DNA from: a virus
Direction: 5' to 3' (one strand)
Virus record (IMG/VR): IMGVR_UViG_3300042988_001309
Coordinates: 30,094-94,093 of that record
DNA length: 64,000 bases
Shown here: positions 25,574 through 33,851 of the stretch, piece by piece
Position numbering within the stretch: the stretch's first letter is position 1
Layout of the letters: each line of letters starts with the position of its first letter
Program-made: the position numbers and the translations under genes
Notes under the pieces: generated by a model
The model's input: only the letters and a program-made list of their open reading frames with translations
The model's database searches: none
Told to the model about the DNA's origin: nothing

Positions 25574-28500
25574 ATGACCGCCGACCAGGGCCGCATCTTG
25601 GCCATGGCGATCCTGCTGGAGGGCGCGATCCGAGACGCTCCTGCCCTCCCCGGCAAGGGTCCGCTCGCCTCGATCGCCGAGGTCTACAACCGCCTGCTCG
25701 CCGACCCCTCCGATCGCTACGGCGGCCCGGCGTTGATCGAGTTCGTGCTCGACGCCGCCCGCCGTCATGGCGCTGCGGTGCCCGGCGGTGAGGGCAAGTC
25801 GATCGAGCAGAGGTTCGGCAACCGGGGCGGCAAGCTCACCCCCGACGGCCTGCTGCGCCTCACCTCCACCGCCCTGCTCCCCAACGACCGAGGCCGAGCG
25901 GCACGGGCCACCCTCACCCGCTTCACCGGCCGGGGCAAGCTCGACCTCCCCGACGGTGATCGCCGCCAGGTCGACCACGCCCAAGCCTCGACGCTGTTCA
26001 ACCGTGAGCGCCAGCGCAACCTGTTCGGCGCCCAGGCGGGCCATCTGTCGGCCGTGGAGATCGGCAAGCGGTTCACCCTGCCCGAGTCGTTCAAGGCCCG
26101 CGCCATCGGGGACCTGATCGCCCAGGACCCCTCCCGCGGCACCGAGTACGGCGGGACCGGCCGGTATCAAGACGGCTTCTACAGCGGCAACTGGAGCGTC
26201 GTGCTCGCCAACGCCCAGCGGCTCGACCCGAGCCTGGACGAGCGCTCCCCGGTCGGTGACGTGCTCGCCGCCTCCCAGCCGCCCGCCATCGGCTTCAACA
26301 ACCCCGAACAGGACCCCGCCTCGATCGCGCTGGCCGCCCGCCTCGCTGCCTCCGCCGACCCCGACGCCGAGCGCCGGGCATGGGCCACCGAGCAGGGCTG
26401 GACCGCCGAGGCCGGATACGTCGCCGCCCTCCAGGGCTGGTGGATCAACGACAGTTCCTCCCCGTGGGCCCAAGCGATGACGCTGGCCGCCGCTCAACGT
26501 CTCGGCGACCCGAGCGACATGGCCCGCTCGCTCAGTCACCTCCAGGCCAAGGCCGCCGAGTGGGAGCCCGGCACGCTGGTCGGCCAGGACATCCTCGACT
26601 CCGCCGAGGGCCCGGCGCTGCGCCAGGCCGTCATGGCCATCTATGACCACACCCAGGCCCGCCTCGCCGACTACGGGCTCCGGCCCGACGACCTGATCGA
26701 GCTGTACCGAGGGATCGGCCCCGACAACGAGATCCGCACCGGCGACACCGCCATCGCCGACCCGCTCACGTCGTGGTCGTCGAACCCCGCCGTGGCGTTG
26801 TCGTTCACCAAGGTCCGCCGCGGCGGATCGGTGCTCAGCGGCTCGGTGCCCGCCCGCTCGATCCTCATGCTCATCACCGACGCCACCGGCTACGGCGGGC
26901 TCCACTACGCGAAGTGGGAATGGCACCTCGACTCCCAAGAGGAGTTCGTGACCCTCGGTGGCCCGGTGAACGTGACGGTGACCAGGACCCAGGACCCGGT
27001 CGGGCTCCTGCACGGGTCGACCCCGGTCGAGTCGGTGATCGCCCGAGGTCCCGGCTTCAAGTCGGCCCGGCGCGAGGTGTACGTGGACGGCGACAACTGG
27101 ATGCACGTCGTGCGCTCCGCCATGCCGTCATCGGGCATGAAGGCCCGGTTCGGCAACGCCGGGACGGCCAAGCTGTCCGCCGCTCGCCTCGCCAGCTTGA
27201 TGGAGCGAGCCCCGACGAGCCCCCAGGCGCGAGCCACGCTCACCCGGTTCGGGATCGACTGGCATCGCCCGGCCGCTCCGGCCGCTCCGGCCAAGAACCC
27301 CGCCGTGCCGGAGCGCCTTGTCCTCGGCGTGCCCGGCTGGGACCAACAGTTCACCGCCCACCCCGAGGCGATCGAGCCGGTAATGCTGGCGCTGGAGGCC
27401 GAGGACCGCCTGCGCGCCTACGCCGCCAACGTCGGCACGGTCACCGACCGCTGGTCGGGCCGCTCCGAGGACTATCGGACCACCATCTTCAACAACGCCC
27501 AGTCGTTGCAGGCCGTCATGAAAGCGACGGTCAACGACCCGGACAACATGCCGGTCGATGTGGATTGGACCTCCGAGACCGTCGACATCGCCCACCAGAC
27601 ATGGGTCGACGCTCGCCCGTTCACCGACTGGTCCGTTCATGGCCCCGAGGACCGTTCGGCGTGGCTGCTCGCCGCGGCCAAGCGCCGGGTCTCGGGCGAG
27701 GACTGGGGCGTGGCGGTGACCAACGTGGCCCGCCGCCTGGCCGACGGCACGGCCCCCGAGGACACCTACGACCCCAACGACCAAGACGCCAACCAGCGGG
27801 CCGGGGTGACGAGGTACGACCCGTTCCTCGATCTCCAGCACGGCTGGGCGCTCTACAACGGTCTGCGCGACCCGGCGGTGACGACCCCCTCGCCCACCCC
27901 GCTGTATCGGGGCATGTCGTTCACCCCTGACGGCAAGGCCATCGCCGTCGGGGACCGGATCGACATCGCCGCCGCCTCGTTCTCCCTGTCGAGCGACGTG
28001 GCCGACTCGTTCGCCCTCGACCGCAACTTCGACGAGGAATCTCAGGTCGCCACCGATGACGAATCCCTCGCCGCCACCGATCGGATGCGAGCCGAGCACT
28101 ACCCCAACGCGTCGCGCGTCGTGTACGTCGCCGCCCCCGGCACCCCGGGCTTCGATGCCACCAGCTTCTCGGTGCGCGGCGAGCAGGAGTGGCTCGTTGG
28201 CGGCACGTTCACCGTGACCGCCATCGACGAGGGCGACCGCGTCCGCTACATCCACATCGCCCCCGCTGCCACCAAGGCCGCACGCCGGTGGCGGATGGAC
28301 CCCACCGACTTGCCCGCCGATCTGGACTGGCCGGTGCGGCCGTCATCGGGGATGAAGGCCCGTTTCGGCAACGCCCACTCCGCCAAGCTCACCCCGGCCC
28401 GCCTGGCCAGCCTGCTGTCGCGTGCGGCCACCAGCCCCCAGGCGCGAGCCACGCTCACCCGGTTCGGCGTGGATTGGCGCACCGGCGCCATCGCCAACCC

Positions 28501-30451
28501 ACCGGCCCCCCGGGTGCCTCGCCGCACGCTTCCCCGTCCGGCCCGTGACGGCAAGTGGCACCTCGTCGGCAACGTCGATGTCCGGGCCCTGCCCACCGAC
28601 CCGGCCGACACCTGGCGGGTGTCGTGTGAGCGTTGTGGCGGCACCGGCTACGTCACCAGCGGCAACGCCGCCCACGGCACGATCTGCTACCGCTGTGGCA
28701 GTGGGGGGGACGAGCCCGCCGTGCCCGTCAACACCGCCACCTCGCCGCTGCCCCCCAAGCTGCTCACCTGGGACGGGGTCGAGCTGCTCGACCAGCACCG
28801 CGCCCAAGTCGCCGCCGACGAGCAGGCCCGCAACGAGGCCCGCAAGGCCGAGTTCGTCCGCAAGCTCACCGTGTTCGACAACGCCGTCATGGCCGACCCC
28901 GAGTTCGGGTCTCGCATGGCCCGCCTGCGCTACCTCGACGACATGGCCCAAGGGGCAACGACCGAGCCCCCATCGGCATCACTGGCCATCGTGCGCCACG
29001 ACGCCGTGGCCGACGCCGACGTGGGCAACACGTTCGACCTGACCCCGCACCGCGCCGAGCTGGCCCGAGCGTTCGACGCCGCCGAGGCCTACACCGCCCG
29101 GGTCTACCCCGAGCTGGCCGCCGAGGTCGGCATCGGGCCGGAACGCTCCGGCCGAGCCCCGAGCCCCAAACAGGTGTCGTACCTGCGCAACCTGCTGCGC
29201 CGCTCGGGCATCAACCCCGCCGAGGCCGACACGGTCGACGACTCGACCATCGCATCGGCGCTCATCGACGCGCTCAACGAGGGCGACACCCGCCGGGCCC
29301 GCTACCTCCTCGACGCCTCAGCCCCGCCGTCATCGGAGCTGGGTCCAGTGCTCGACGCCCTGCTCGCCCGCCACCAGTTCGACCCCGACGCCGAGGAGGC
29401 TCCGCTCCCGGGGCTCAACCCTGACCGCGTGGTCGGCGACATCGGCCGCTCGCTTCTCGACCAGGGCTTCGCGCTACCCGACCAGCTCGCCGCCCGGCCA
29501 GCGAACGATCCGGTGACCTCGATCGGGCTCGACGGCGCACTGTTCTCCGGCATCCGCGACGAGGGCGAGGCGTCCACGTTCGGGGAACTGCTCACCGCCT
29601 GGGCGCGCTTGCGCGAGCAACGAGCCGCCGACGAGGTCTGGCAGGGCACGCGGGACATCCTCGACGAGCAGGACGCCCTGGCCGACGCGGCCCGGCGCAC
29701 CGGGGCGCCTTACCCCGAGGCCGAGATCGCCCGCCTCGGGGATCGACTGCGCGCTCGGGAGGCCGAGCTGACTGCCCAGGCCGAGGCCAAGTACCGCATC
29801 GGGCCCAGCCTGGGTTACGCCGTCATGATGCAAGACGCCTGGAGCGAGACCACCGCCGGTGACCGTTCGGCGGCCATGATCACCGCCGCCGCCAACCAGT
29901 TCCCGAACCCGACGATGACCGAGGGGCTTCAAGCGTTCCGGCAGTTCCAACCCGGCTTGGCCGCATCTGCCGAGACGATCGTCAACGGCCCAGAGGCCCC
30001 GGCGATCGGCGCGTTCATGGCGACCACCTACGCCGCCACCCAACGGTTCCTCGCCGACAACGGCTTCCCCCCGGGCTCGACGGTGACGCTGTATCGAGGG
30101 GTCTCGACCGGCGCCGACCAGGTGGGTGGGGAGGTGTTGGTCAACCCGCTCTCATCGTTCACCACCGACCGCTCCATCGCCGAACGGTTCTCGCGTGTCG
30201 ACTGGGGCCTGGAGGGCCAAGGCGGGGTGATCACCGCCCAGGTGCCGGTCGAGCGGATCTTCTCGATCGCCGGGATCGGCCCCGGCCACCTCGCCAGCCG
30301 GGAAGTGGTGGTGCTCGGGGGACGGCTCCCGGCATCGGCCGATCTGACCTTCCGGCCGACCTACAAGGGCCTGGGCGGGCCGTCATACATCGACGCCGAC
30401 AGCGACTGGCTGCGCGTGGCGGCCCGGTTGATCGCCTCCGCCAGCGCCTGA
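25574..30451 (+). CDS. Giant protein with three ART-like modules and two or three tag motifs
   Basis: 1625 aa. An N-terminal helical part is followed by a divergent tag (78-118). ART-1 has YRG Arg 379, SWSS, and Q455-x-E457. Tag (523-560). ART-2 has YRG Arg 779, SFSLSS, and a canonical E870-x-E872. Tag (928-965). A zinc-ribbon-like CxxCGGTG...CxxCGSGG lies around 1017-1042, then a PSPKQVSYLRNLL segment. ART-3 has YRG Arg 1508, SSFTT, and S1575-R-E1577. The ExE pair is complete only in ART-2. ART-1 has Gln, as in Gln-x-Glu arginine-type enzymes, and ART-3 has Ser. It probably modifies host proteins after injection, as T4 Alt does, but that is inference. It sits immediately upstream of the prohead protease. 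Confidence 0.75.
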   Translation: MTADQGRILAMAILLEGAIRDAPALPGKGPLASIAEVYNRLLADPSDRYGGPALIEFVLDAARRHGAAVPGGEGKSIEQRFGNRGGKLTPDGLLRLTSTALLPNDRGRAARATLTRFTGRGKLDLPDGDRRQVDHAQASTLFNRERQRNLFGAQAGHLSAVEIGKRFTLPESFKARAIGDLIAQDPSRGTEYGGTGRYQDGFYSGNWSVVLANAQRLDPSLDERSPVGDVLAASQPPAIGFNNPEQDPASIALAARLAASADPDAERRAWATEQGWTAEAGYVAALQGWWINDSSSPWAQAMTLAAAQRLGDPSDMARSLSHLQAKAAEWEPGTLVGQDILDSAEGPALRQAVMAIYDHTQARLADYGLRPDDLIELYRGIGPDNEIRTGDTAIADPLTSWSSNPAVALSFTKVRRGGSVLSGSVPARSILMLITDATGYGGLHYAKWEWHLDSQEEFVTLGGPVNVTVTRTQDPVGLLHGSTPVESVIARGPGFKSARREVYVDGDNWMHVVRSAMPSSGMKARFGNAGTAKLSAARLASLMERAPTSPQARATLTRFGIDWHRPAAPAAPAKNPAVPERLVLGVPGWDQQFTAHPEAIEPVMLALEAEDRLRAYAANVGTVTDRWSGRSEDYRTTIFNNAQSLQAVMKATVNDPDNMPVDVDWTSETVDIAHQTWVDARPFTDWSVHGPEDRSAWLLAAAKRRVSGEDWGVAVTNVARRLADGTAPEDTYDPNDQDANQRAGVTRYDPFLDLQHGWALYNGLRDPAVTTPSPTPLYRGMSFTPDGKAIAVGDRIDIAAASFSLSSDVADSFALDRNFDEESQVATDDESLAATDRMRAEHYPNASRVVYVAAPGTPGFDATSFSVRGEQEWLVGGTFTVTAIDEGDRVRYIHIAPAATKAARRWRMDPTDLPADLDWPVRPSSGMKARFGNAHSAKLTPARLASLLSRAATSPQARATLTRFGVDWRTGAIANPPAPRVPRRTLPRPARDGKWHLVGNVDVRALPTDPADTWRVSCERCGGTGYVTSGNAAHGTICYRCGSGGDEPAVPVNTATSPLPPKLLTWDGVELLDQHRAQVAADEQARNEARKAEFVRKLTVFDNAVMADPEFGSRMARLRYLDDMAQGATTEPPSASLAIVRHDAVADADVGNTFDLTPHRAELARAFDAAEAYTARVYPELAAEVGIGPERSGRAPSPKQVSYLRNLLRRSGINPAEADTVDDSTIASALIDALNEGDTRRARYLLDASAPPSSELGPVLDALLARHQFDPDAEEAPLPGLNPDRVVGDIGRSLLDQGFALPDQLAARPANDPVTSIGLDGALFSGIRDEGEASTFGELLTAWARLREQRAADEVWQGTRDILDEQDALADAARRTGAPYPEAEIARLGDRLRAREAELTAQAEAKYRIGPSLGYAVMMQDAWSETTAGDRSAAMITAAANQFPNPTMTEGLQAFRQFQPGLAASAETIVNGPEAPAIGAFMATTYAATQRFLADNGFPPGSTVTLYRGVSTGADQVGGEVLVNPLSSFTTDRSIAERFSRVDWGLEGQGGVITAQVPVERIFSIAGIGPGHLASREVVVLGGRLPASADLTFRPTYKGLGGPSYIDADSDWLRVAARLIASASA
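25805..25927 (+). repeat. Tag motif copy 4 (divergent)
   Basis: EQRFGNRGGKLTPDGLLRL ... ARATLTRFTG. The RFGN start and the ARATLTRF end are both kept, but the middle differs from the other copies. Confidence 0.75.
27140..27253 (+). repeat. Tag motif copy 5 (between ART-1 and ART-2)
   Basis: KARFGNAGTAKLSAARLASL ... ARATLTRFG. The last 35 nt are identical to copy 6 (27218-27252 and 28433-28467). It is preceded by PSSGM in both copies. Confidence 0.85.
28355..28468 (+). repeat. Tag motif copy 6 (between ART-2 and ART-3)
   Basis: KARFGNAHSAKLTPARLASL ... ARATLTRFG. A 25-nt block around LTPARLAS matches copy 1 exactly. The PSSGM lead-in is the same as copy 5. Confidence 0.85.
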
Positions 30452-30469
30452 CCATCCCCCCTCACCGCC

Positions 30470-30490
30470 AGCGTGGCCACCACGCTTGGT
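30470..30490 (+). terminator. Weak terminator hairpin
   Basis: AGCGTGG-CCA-CCACGCT is a perfect 7-bp hairpin 19 bases after the stop of the ART protein. It is followed by TTGGT rather than a T-run, so termination would be weak. Confidence 0.35.
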
Positions 30491-30492
30491 AG

Positions 30493-30744
30493 CGTGAAAG
30501 GATCAGCACACCTGGTAACGATCAGGCAGAGTGGTCGTGGCTCGGTCGTCCGGGCACGCTGCACGCTCCGATCCGCTTCCTCGGGCTCGCCGTCGGGAGC
30601 GTCACCTTTGACGCCCCGGTGCCCGATCCGATTCCGATCCGCCCCAAACAGCTCGCGCTGTTCGACGACGAGGTGAGCGATGACCCTGGAGTTCAAGAGC
30701 GCCCAGAGCCTGACCGCCGTAGACGCAAACCAGGGGATCGCTGA
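30493..30744 (+). pseudogene. Coding-like frame without a start codon, before the protease
   Basis: The frame from 30493 has phage-like codon use and reads ...LHAPIRFLGLAVGSVTFDA, then IRPKQLALFDDEVSDD. It runs 65 nt into the protease gene before a TGA at 30742-30744. It holds no ATG, GTG or TTG start before its conserved-looking part; a CTG at 30559 is the only plausible one. Either a non-canonical start is used or the 5' end was lost. The alternative open frame from 30473 has low-complexity sequence and is not preferred. Confidence 0.3.
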
Positions 30745-33700
30745 GGCGATCGTCTCGGTCACCAACATCGTCGACCACGTCGGCGACAAGATCATCCCCG
30801 GCGCCTACGCCGAGACCCTCAAGACCCGTCGCCCCAAGGTCTGCTGGAACCACAAGTGGGACAACACCGTGGGCAAGGTGCTGGAGATCGTCGAGTTGAT
30901 GCCCGGCGATCCACGCCTGCCCGACAAGCTCAAGACGATCGGGGCCGGGGCGCTCAAGGTCAAGGTGCAGTTCAACCTCAACTCCACCCGAGGCCGCGAT
31001 GCCTGGGAGGACGTGAAGTTCTACGGCGAGGAGGGCGAGTGGTCGATCGGCTACGACGTGAACGGCCCGACGGGCAAGAGCCGCAACGTCGGGGGAGTGC
31101 GGGAACTGCACCAGATCAACCTGTTCGAAGTCAGCCCCGTACCGTTCGGCGCCGCCCCGCTCACCGGAACCCTCGCCCTCAAGAGCCTCGGCGCACCGAG
31201 CGCACCTGAGGCCGTCATGGGCCGGGTCCCGTTCGACAACGCCGTGAAGGCCTACGGCGCCGGTGCCCAGCTCTCCGCCGGTGGACGAGCCCGCCTCACC
31301 GCACGGGCCGCCCTGCCCGGTCGCGAGGGGGCCGCGGCGCGAGCGACGCTCACCCGGTTCCTCGGCGGCGGCAAGCCCGAGGCGCCACGCCCGGCGGCTC
31401 AGCCGACCCATTTCATGCCCCCGGACGCCCCGACGTTTCGCTTCCCCGAGAGCATCGACAACCTGCTCGCCGCCGGACCAGACGCCCTGTCGAGGGCCGC
31501 GTGGGCGCCCGTGGAATGGGACGAGACCGAGGACCCCTACTCCTACGAGAGCCGGTACATCATCGGCGGGCCCGACTCCGTCGTGACGCTCACCCCGGAC
31601 CCCGGTCAGGGGCGGGCCTTCCTGTCAATCCCCGGCAACGACAGCCTGGAGATCAGGACCGTCGGCGATTTCGAGAAGGCCTACACGGCCATCGACCGCG
31701 GCTTCGTCGGCAAGCTGGAACTGCGGGATCTCTCGGCTCGCAACATCGCCGTCCTCATCGAGGACAACATCCGCGAGTCCGTCAATGCCGATGGGCGCCG
31801 GTCCGCCACGGTCGACGGCGCCCCGGGGTTCGGCCTGGTGTTCACCCCCGACGGCCTGAACGTGGTCACTCCTGACGGGGCCGTGAAGCGGGTCAATGAG
31901 GTCGACGACCTGCGCTTCGTCCTCGGCAAGCCCCCCTATCCGCACACCAGCCTCACCGGCTCCACCCCCAAGCCGAGGGGGACGACCTACGTGGTCCCGG
32001 CGGGGCGCATCCCCCGGAACCTGGGGGCGATGACGACCTCCGAACAGTACGAGGACATGGATCGCTACAACGCCTTCGTGGCGGCCGGTGGCGAGGGGCG
32101 CACCTGGATTCCCACCGTCCGCGACTACCCCGACCCTGGAGGTCACGTCATGAACTGGCCGAAATCCGCCGAGCCCGTCATGGACCCGCTCGTCGCCGAC
32201 TACCTCGATCTGACCGGCAAGGCGTGGACCCGGGGCGGGAAGCTGTCCGACGCGGGTCGAGCCAAGCTGGTGGCACGCGCCGCTGTCCCCGGCAAGGAAG
32301 GCGCCGCCGCCCGCGCGACGTTGACCCGCTACCTCGGCGGCGACAAAGAGGCGGCCGGACGGATGATCCAAGCGCACCGTTCCGGCGACAAGCTGCCCGA
32401 CGCCGCGGCGACGGCCAAGATGCCGTCGCGTCGCGAACGGCGCCTCATCGAGGCCGCCACCAACGGTGACAAGGAAGCGGTAGCCGCGTTGCGCGACATG
32501 GGTCTCGAAACCGACGGCCTGCCCGGCTACGGCTTCCAGCGCCCCGAGATCGCCGAAGGACTCGCCAGCGTGGAGCGCGCCGGGTTCGCCCCGTTCGTCC
32601 GTCAATGGAGTCGGGCGACCGGCAAACCGCAAACGGCCAGCGAGATTTACGGCATCCCCCGAGAGTTTCGCGACCCGCCCCCTGGCTATTCGACGAGGCA
32701 GGAATGGACCGATGCTGTCGGCAGGGGTGTCCGCGGCGGCGACGGCACGGCGGCCAAGCCGTTCCTGGTGAGCGGTGATCTCCCCCCGGAAGAACGGCAA
32801 CGACTGTTCAACGCCCTCGCCGACTCGTCCGCGGACGGGGTGCGTGGCGTCGCGATCGGGGACCCCGAACTTGGTGTCTCCGACCCGAAACTCACCGAAC
32901 GTGCCCGCGCTCGGGCGGGGAATGACCTGCTGTCGTCGGCGTTCACCACCGCGAAACTCGACGAGTTCCACGCCGACTTCGACGGACGCAAAGACCTGTC
33001 CGACGCGATTCAATCCGGCACCGGCAGTCAACGCGACCCGTACATCACCGACAACCCCGAAGCGGCCGCCATGGCGATCGGCAAAGGCAGGTTCGTCGAG
33101 CTGCAACAGCCCGACGAACTGGCGACCATGATCGACGTGATCGCCGACTGGGTGAACGAGGCCAAGGCCAAGGGTGAGAAGGCCCCGACCTACGACCTGT
33201 GCCGGGCCATGGTCAAGGGCACCAACCTGTTCTGCATCGAGTCCAAGGGCATCCCCCGCATCAAGATGCCCCAGCTCTCTGGCATCCCGACGCCGGGCTC
33301 TCCGGCCGACTCGTTGCCCAAGCGGCCCAACGGCGAGGTCGACCTCGTCCCGTTGTTCCTCCAGCACCTGGCGTCCAAGGGCATCCGCTCCCAGCGCACC
33401 TCGGTGAAGGCCAGCCACCTGCGCGCCAGCCAGAACGAGCTGAACGGCGGCAAGGTGTCCGGCATGGTCCAGTCCATGGCCGCGGGCAAGCTCCCGCCGG
33501 GCTCGATCATCTCGACGACCGACAACTACGTGGTCGACGGGCATCACCGCTGGGCGGCCACCATCGGCACCTCGATCAAACAGGGCGACGATCTCATGGT
33601 CGACACCGACCAGATCGACGCCCCGATCCTCCAGGTGCTCGCCCTGGCCAACCTCTACGCCGTGGAGATGGGCATCCCGCCCGCCGGGGCCGATGCCCCC

Positions 33701-33838
33701 GTGCCCCAGGCCAAGCGCTTCCGCCGTCATGGGTCGCTGCGCAAGAGCCGCGACTCCGCTCCGCCGTGCATCGGATGCGGGGACGAGCCCGACCCGATCG
33801 CCCAGTACGTGGCCCTCAAGGCCAACCGCCCCCACTGA
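30680..33838 (+). CDS. Prohead protease (HK97 type) fused to tag motifs and a ParB-like domain
   Basis: 1052 aa. Residues 1-170 are a complete S78-type maturation protease: VTNIVDHVGDKIIPGAY, CWNHKWD (His 58), and EWSIGYDV (Ser 122), then NLFEVSPVPFGAAPLTGT. Tag copies follow at 190-229 and 514-553, with unrecognised sequence between and after them. The C-terminal domain (about 860-1000: VKASHLRASQNELNG, VVDGHHRWAA at 951-960) is ParB/sulfiredoxin-like, of a type also found on actinophage capsid proteases. A CIGCGDE pair lies near the end. Normal proteases of this family are about 200 aa. It should cleave scaffold and capsid. The tags beside it may be self-processing sites (inference). Confidence 0.85.
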   Translation: MTLEFKSAQSLTAVDANQGIAEAIVSVTNIVDHVGDKIIPGAYAETLKTRRPKVCWNHKWDNTVGKVLEIVELMPGDPRLPDKLKTIGAGALKVKVQFNLNSTRGRDAWEDVKFYGEEGEWSIGYDVNGPTGKSRNVGGVRELHQINLFEVSPVPFGAAPLTGTLALKSLGAPSAPEAVMGRVPFDNAVKAYGAGAQLSAGGRARLTARAALPGREGAAARATLTRFLGGGKPEAPRPAAQPTHFMPPDAPTFRFPESIDNLLAAGPDALSRAAWAPVEWDETEDPYSYESRYIIGGPDSVVTLTPDPGQGRAFLSIPGNDSLEIRTVGDFEKAYTAIDRGFVGKLELRDLSARNIAVLIEDNIRESVNADGRRSATVDGAPGFGLVFTPDGLNVVTPDGAVKRVNEVDDLRFVLGKPPYPHTSLTGSTPKPRGTTYVVPAGRIPRNLGAMTTSEQYEDMDRYNAFVAAGGEGRTWIPTVRDYPDPGGHVMNWPKSAEPVMDPLVADYLDLTGKAWTRGGKLSDAGRAKLVARAAVPGKEGAAARATLTRYLGGDKEAAGRMIQAHRSGDKLPDAAATAKMPSRRERRLIEAATNGDKEAVAALRDMGLETDGLPGYGFQRPEIAEGLASVERAGFAPFVRQWSRATGKPQTASEIYGIPREFRDPPPGYSTRQEWTDAVGRGVRGGDGTAAKPFLVSGDLPPEERQRLFNALADSSADGVRGVAIGDPELGVSDPKLTERARARAGNDLLSSAFTTAKLDEFHADFDGRKDLSDAIQSGTGSQRDPYITDNPEAAAMAIGKGRFVELQQPDELATMIDVIADWVNEAKAKGEKAPTYDLCRAMVKGTNLFCIESKGIPRIKMPQLSGIPTPGSPADSLPKRPNGEVDLVPLFLQHLASKGIRSQRTSVKASHLRASQNELNGGKVSGMVQSMAAGKLPPGSIISTTDNYVVDGHHRWAATIGTSIKQGDDLMVDTDQIDAPILQVLALANLYAVEMGIPPAGADAPVPQAKRFRRHGSLRKSRDSAPPCIGCGDEPDPIAQYVALKANRPH
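31247..31366 (+). repeat. Tag motif copy 7 (after the protease domain)
   Basis: KAYGAGAQLSAGGRARLTAR ... ARATLTRFLGG. RFGN is replaced by AYGA but spacing and the ARATLTRF end are conserved. Confidence 0.7.
32219..32338 (+). repeat. Tag motif copy 8 (inside the protease fusion)
   Basis: KAWTRGGKLSDAGRAKLVAR ... ARATLTRYLGG. It is closest to copy 7. The terminal Phe is Tyr here. Confidence 0.7.
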
Positions 33839-33851
33839 GGAGGAACAGACC

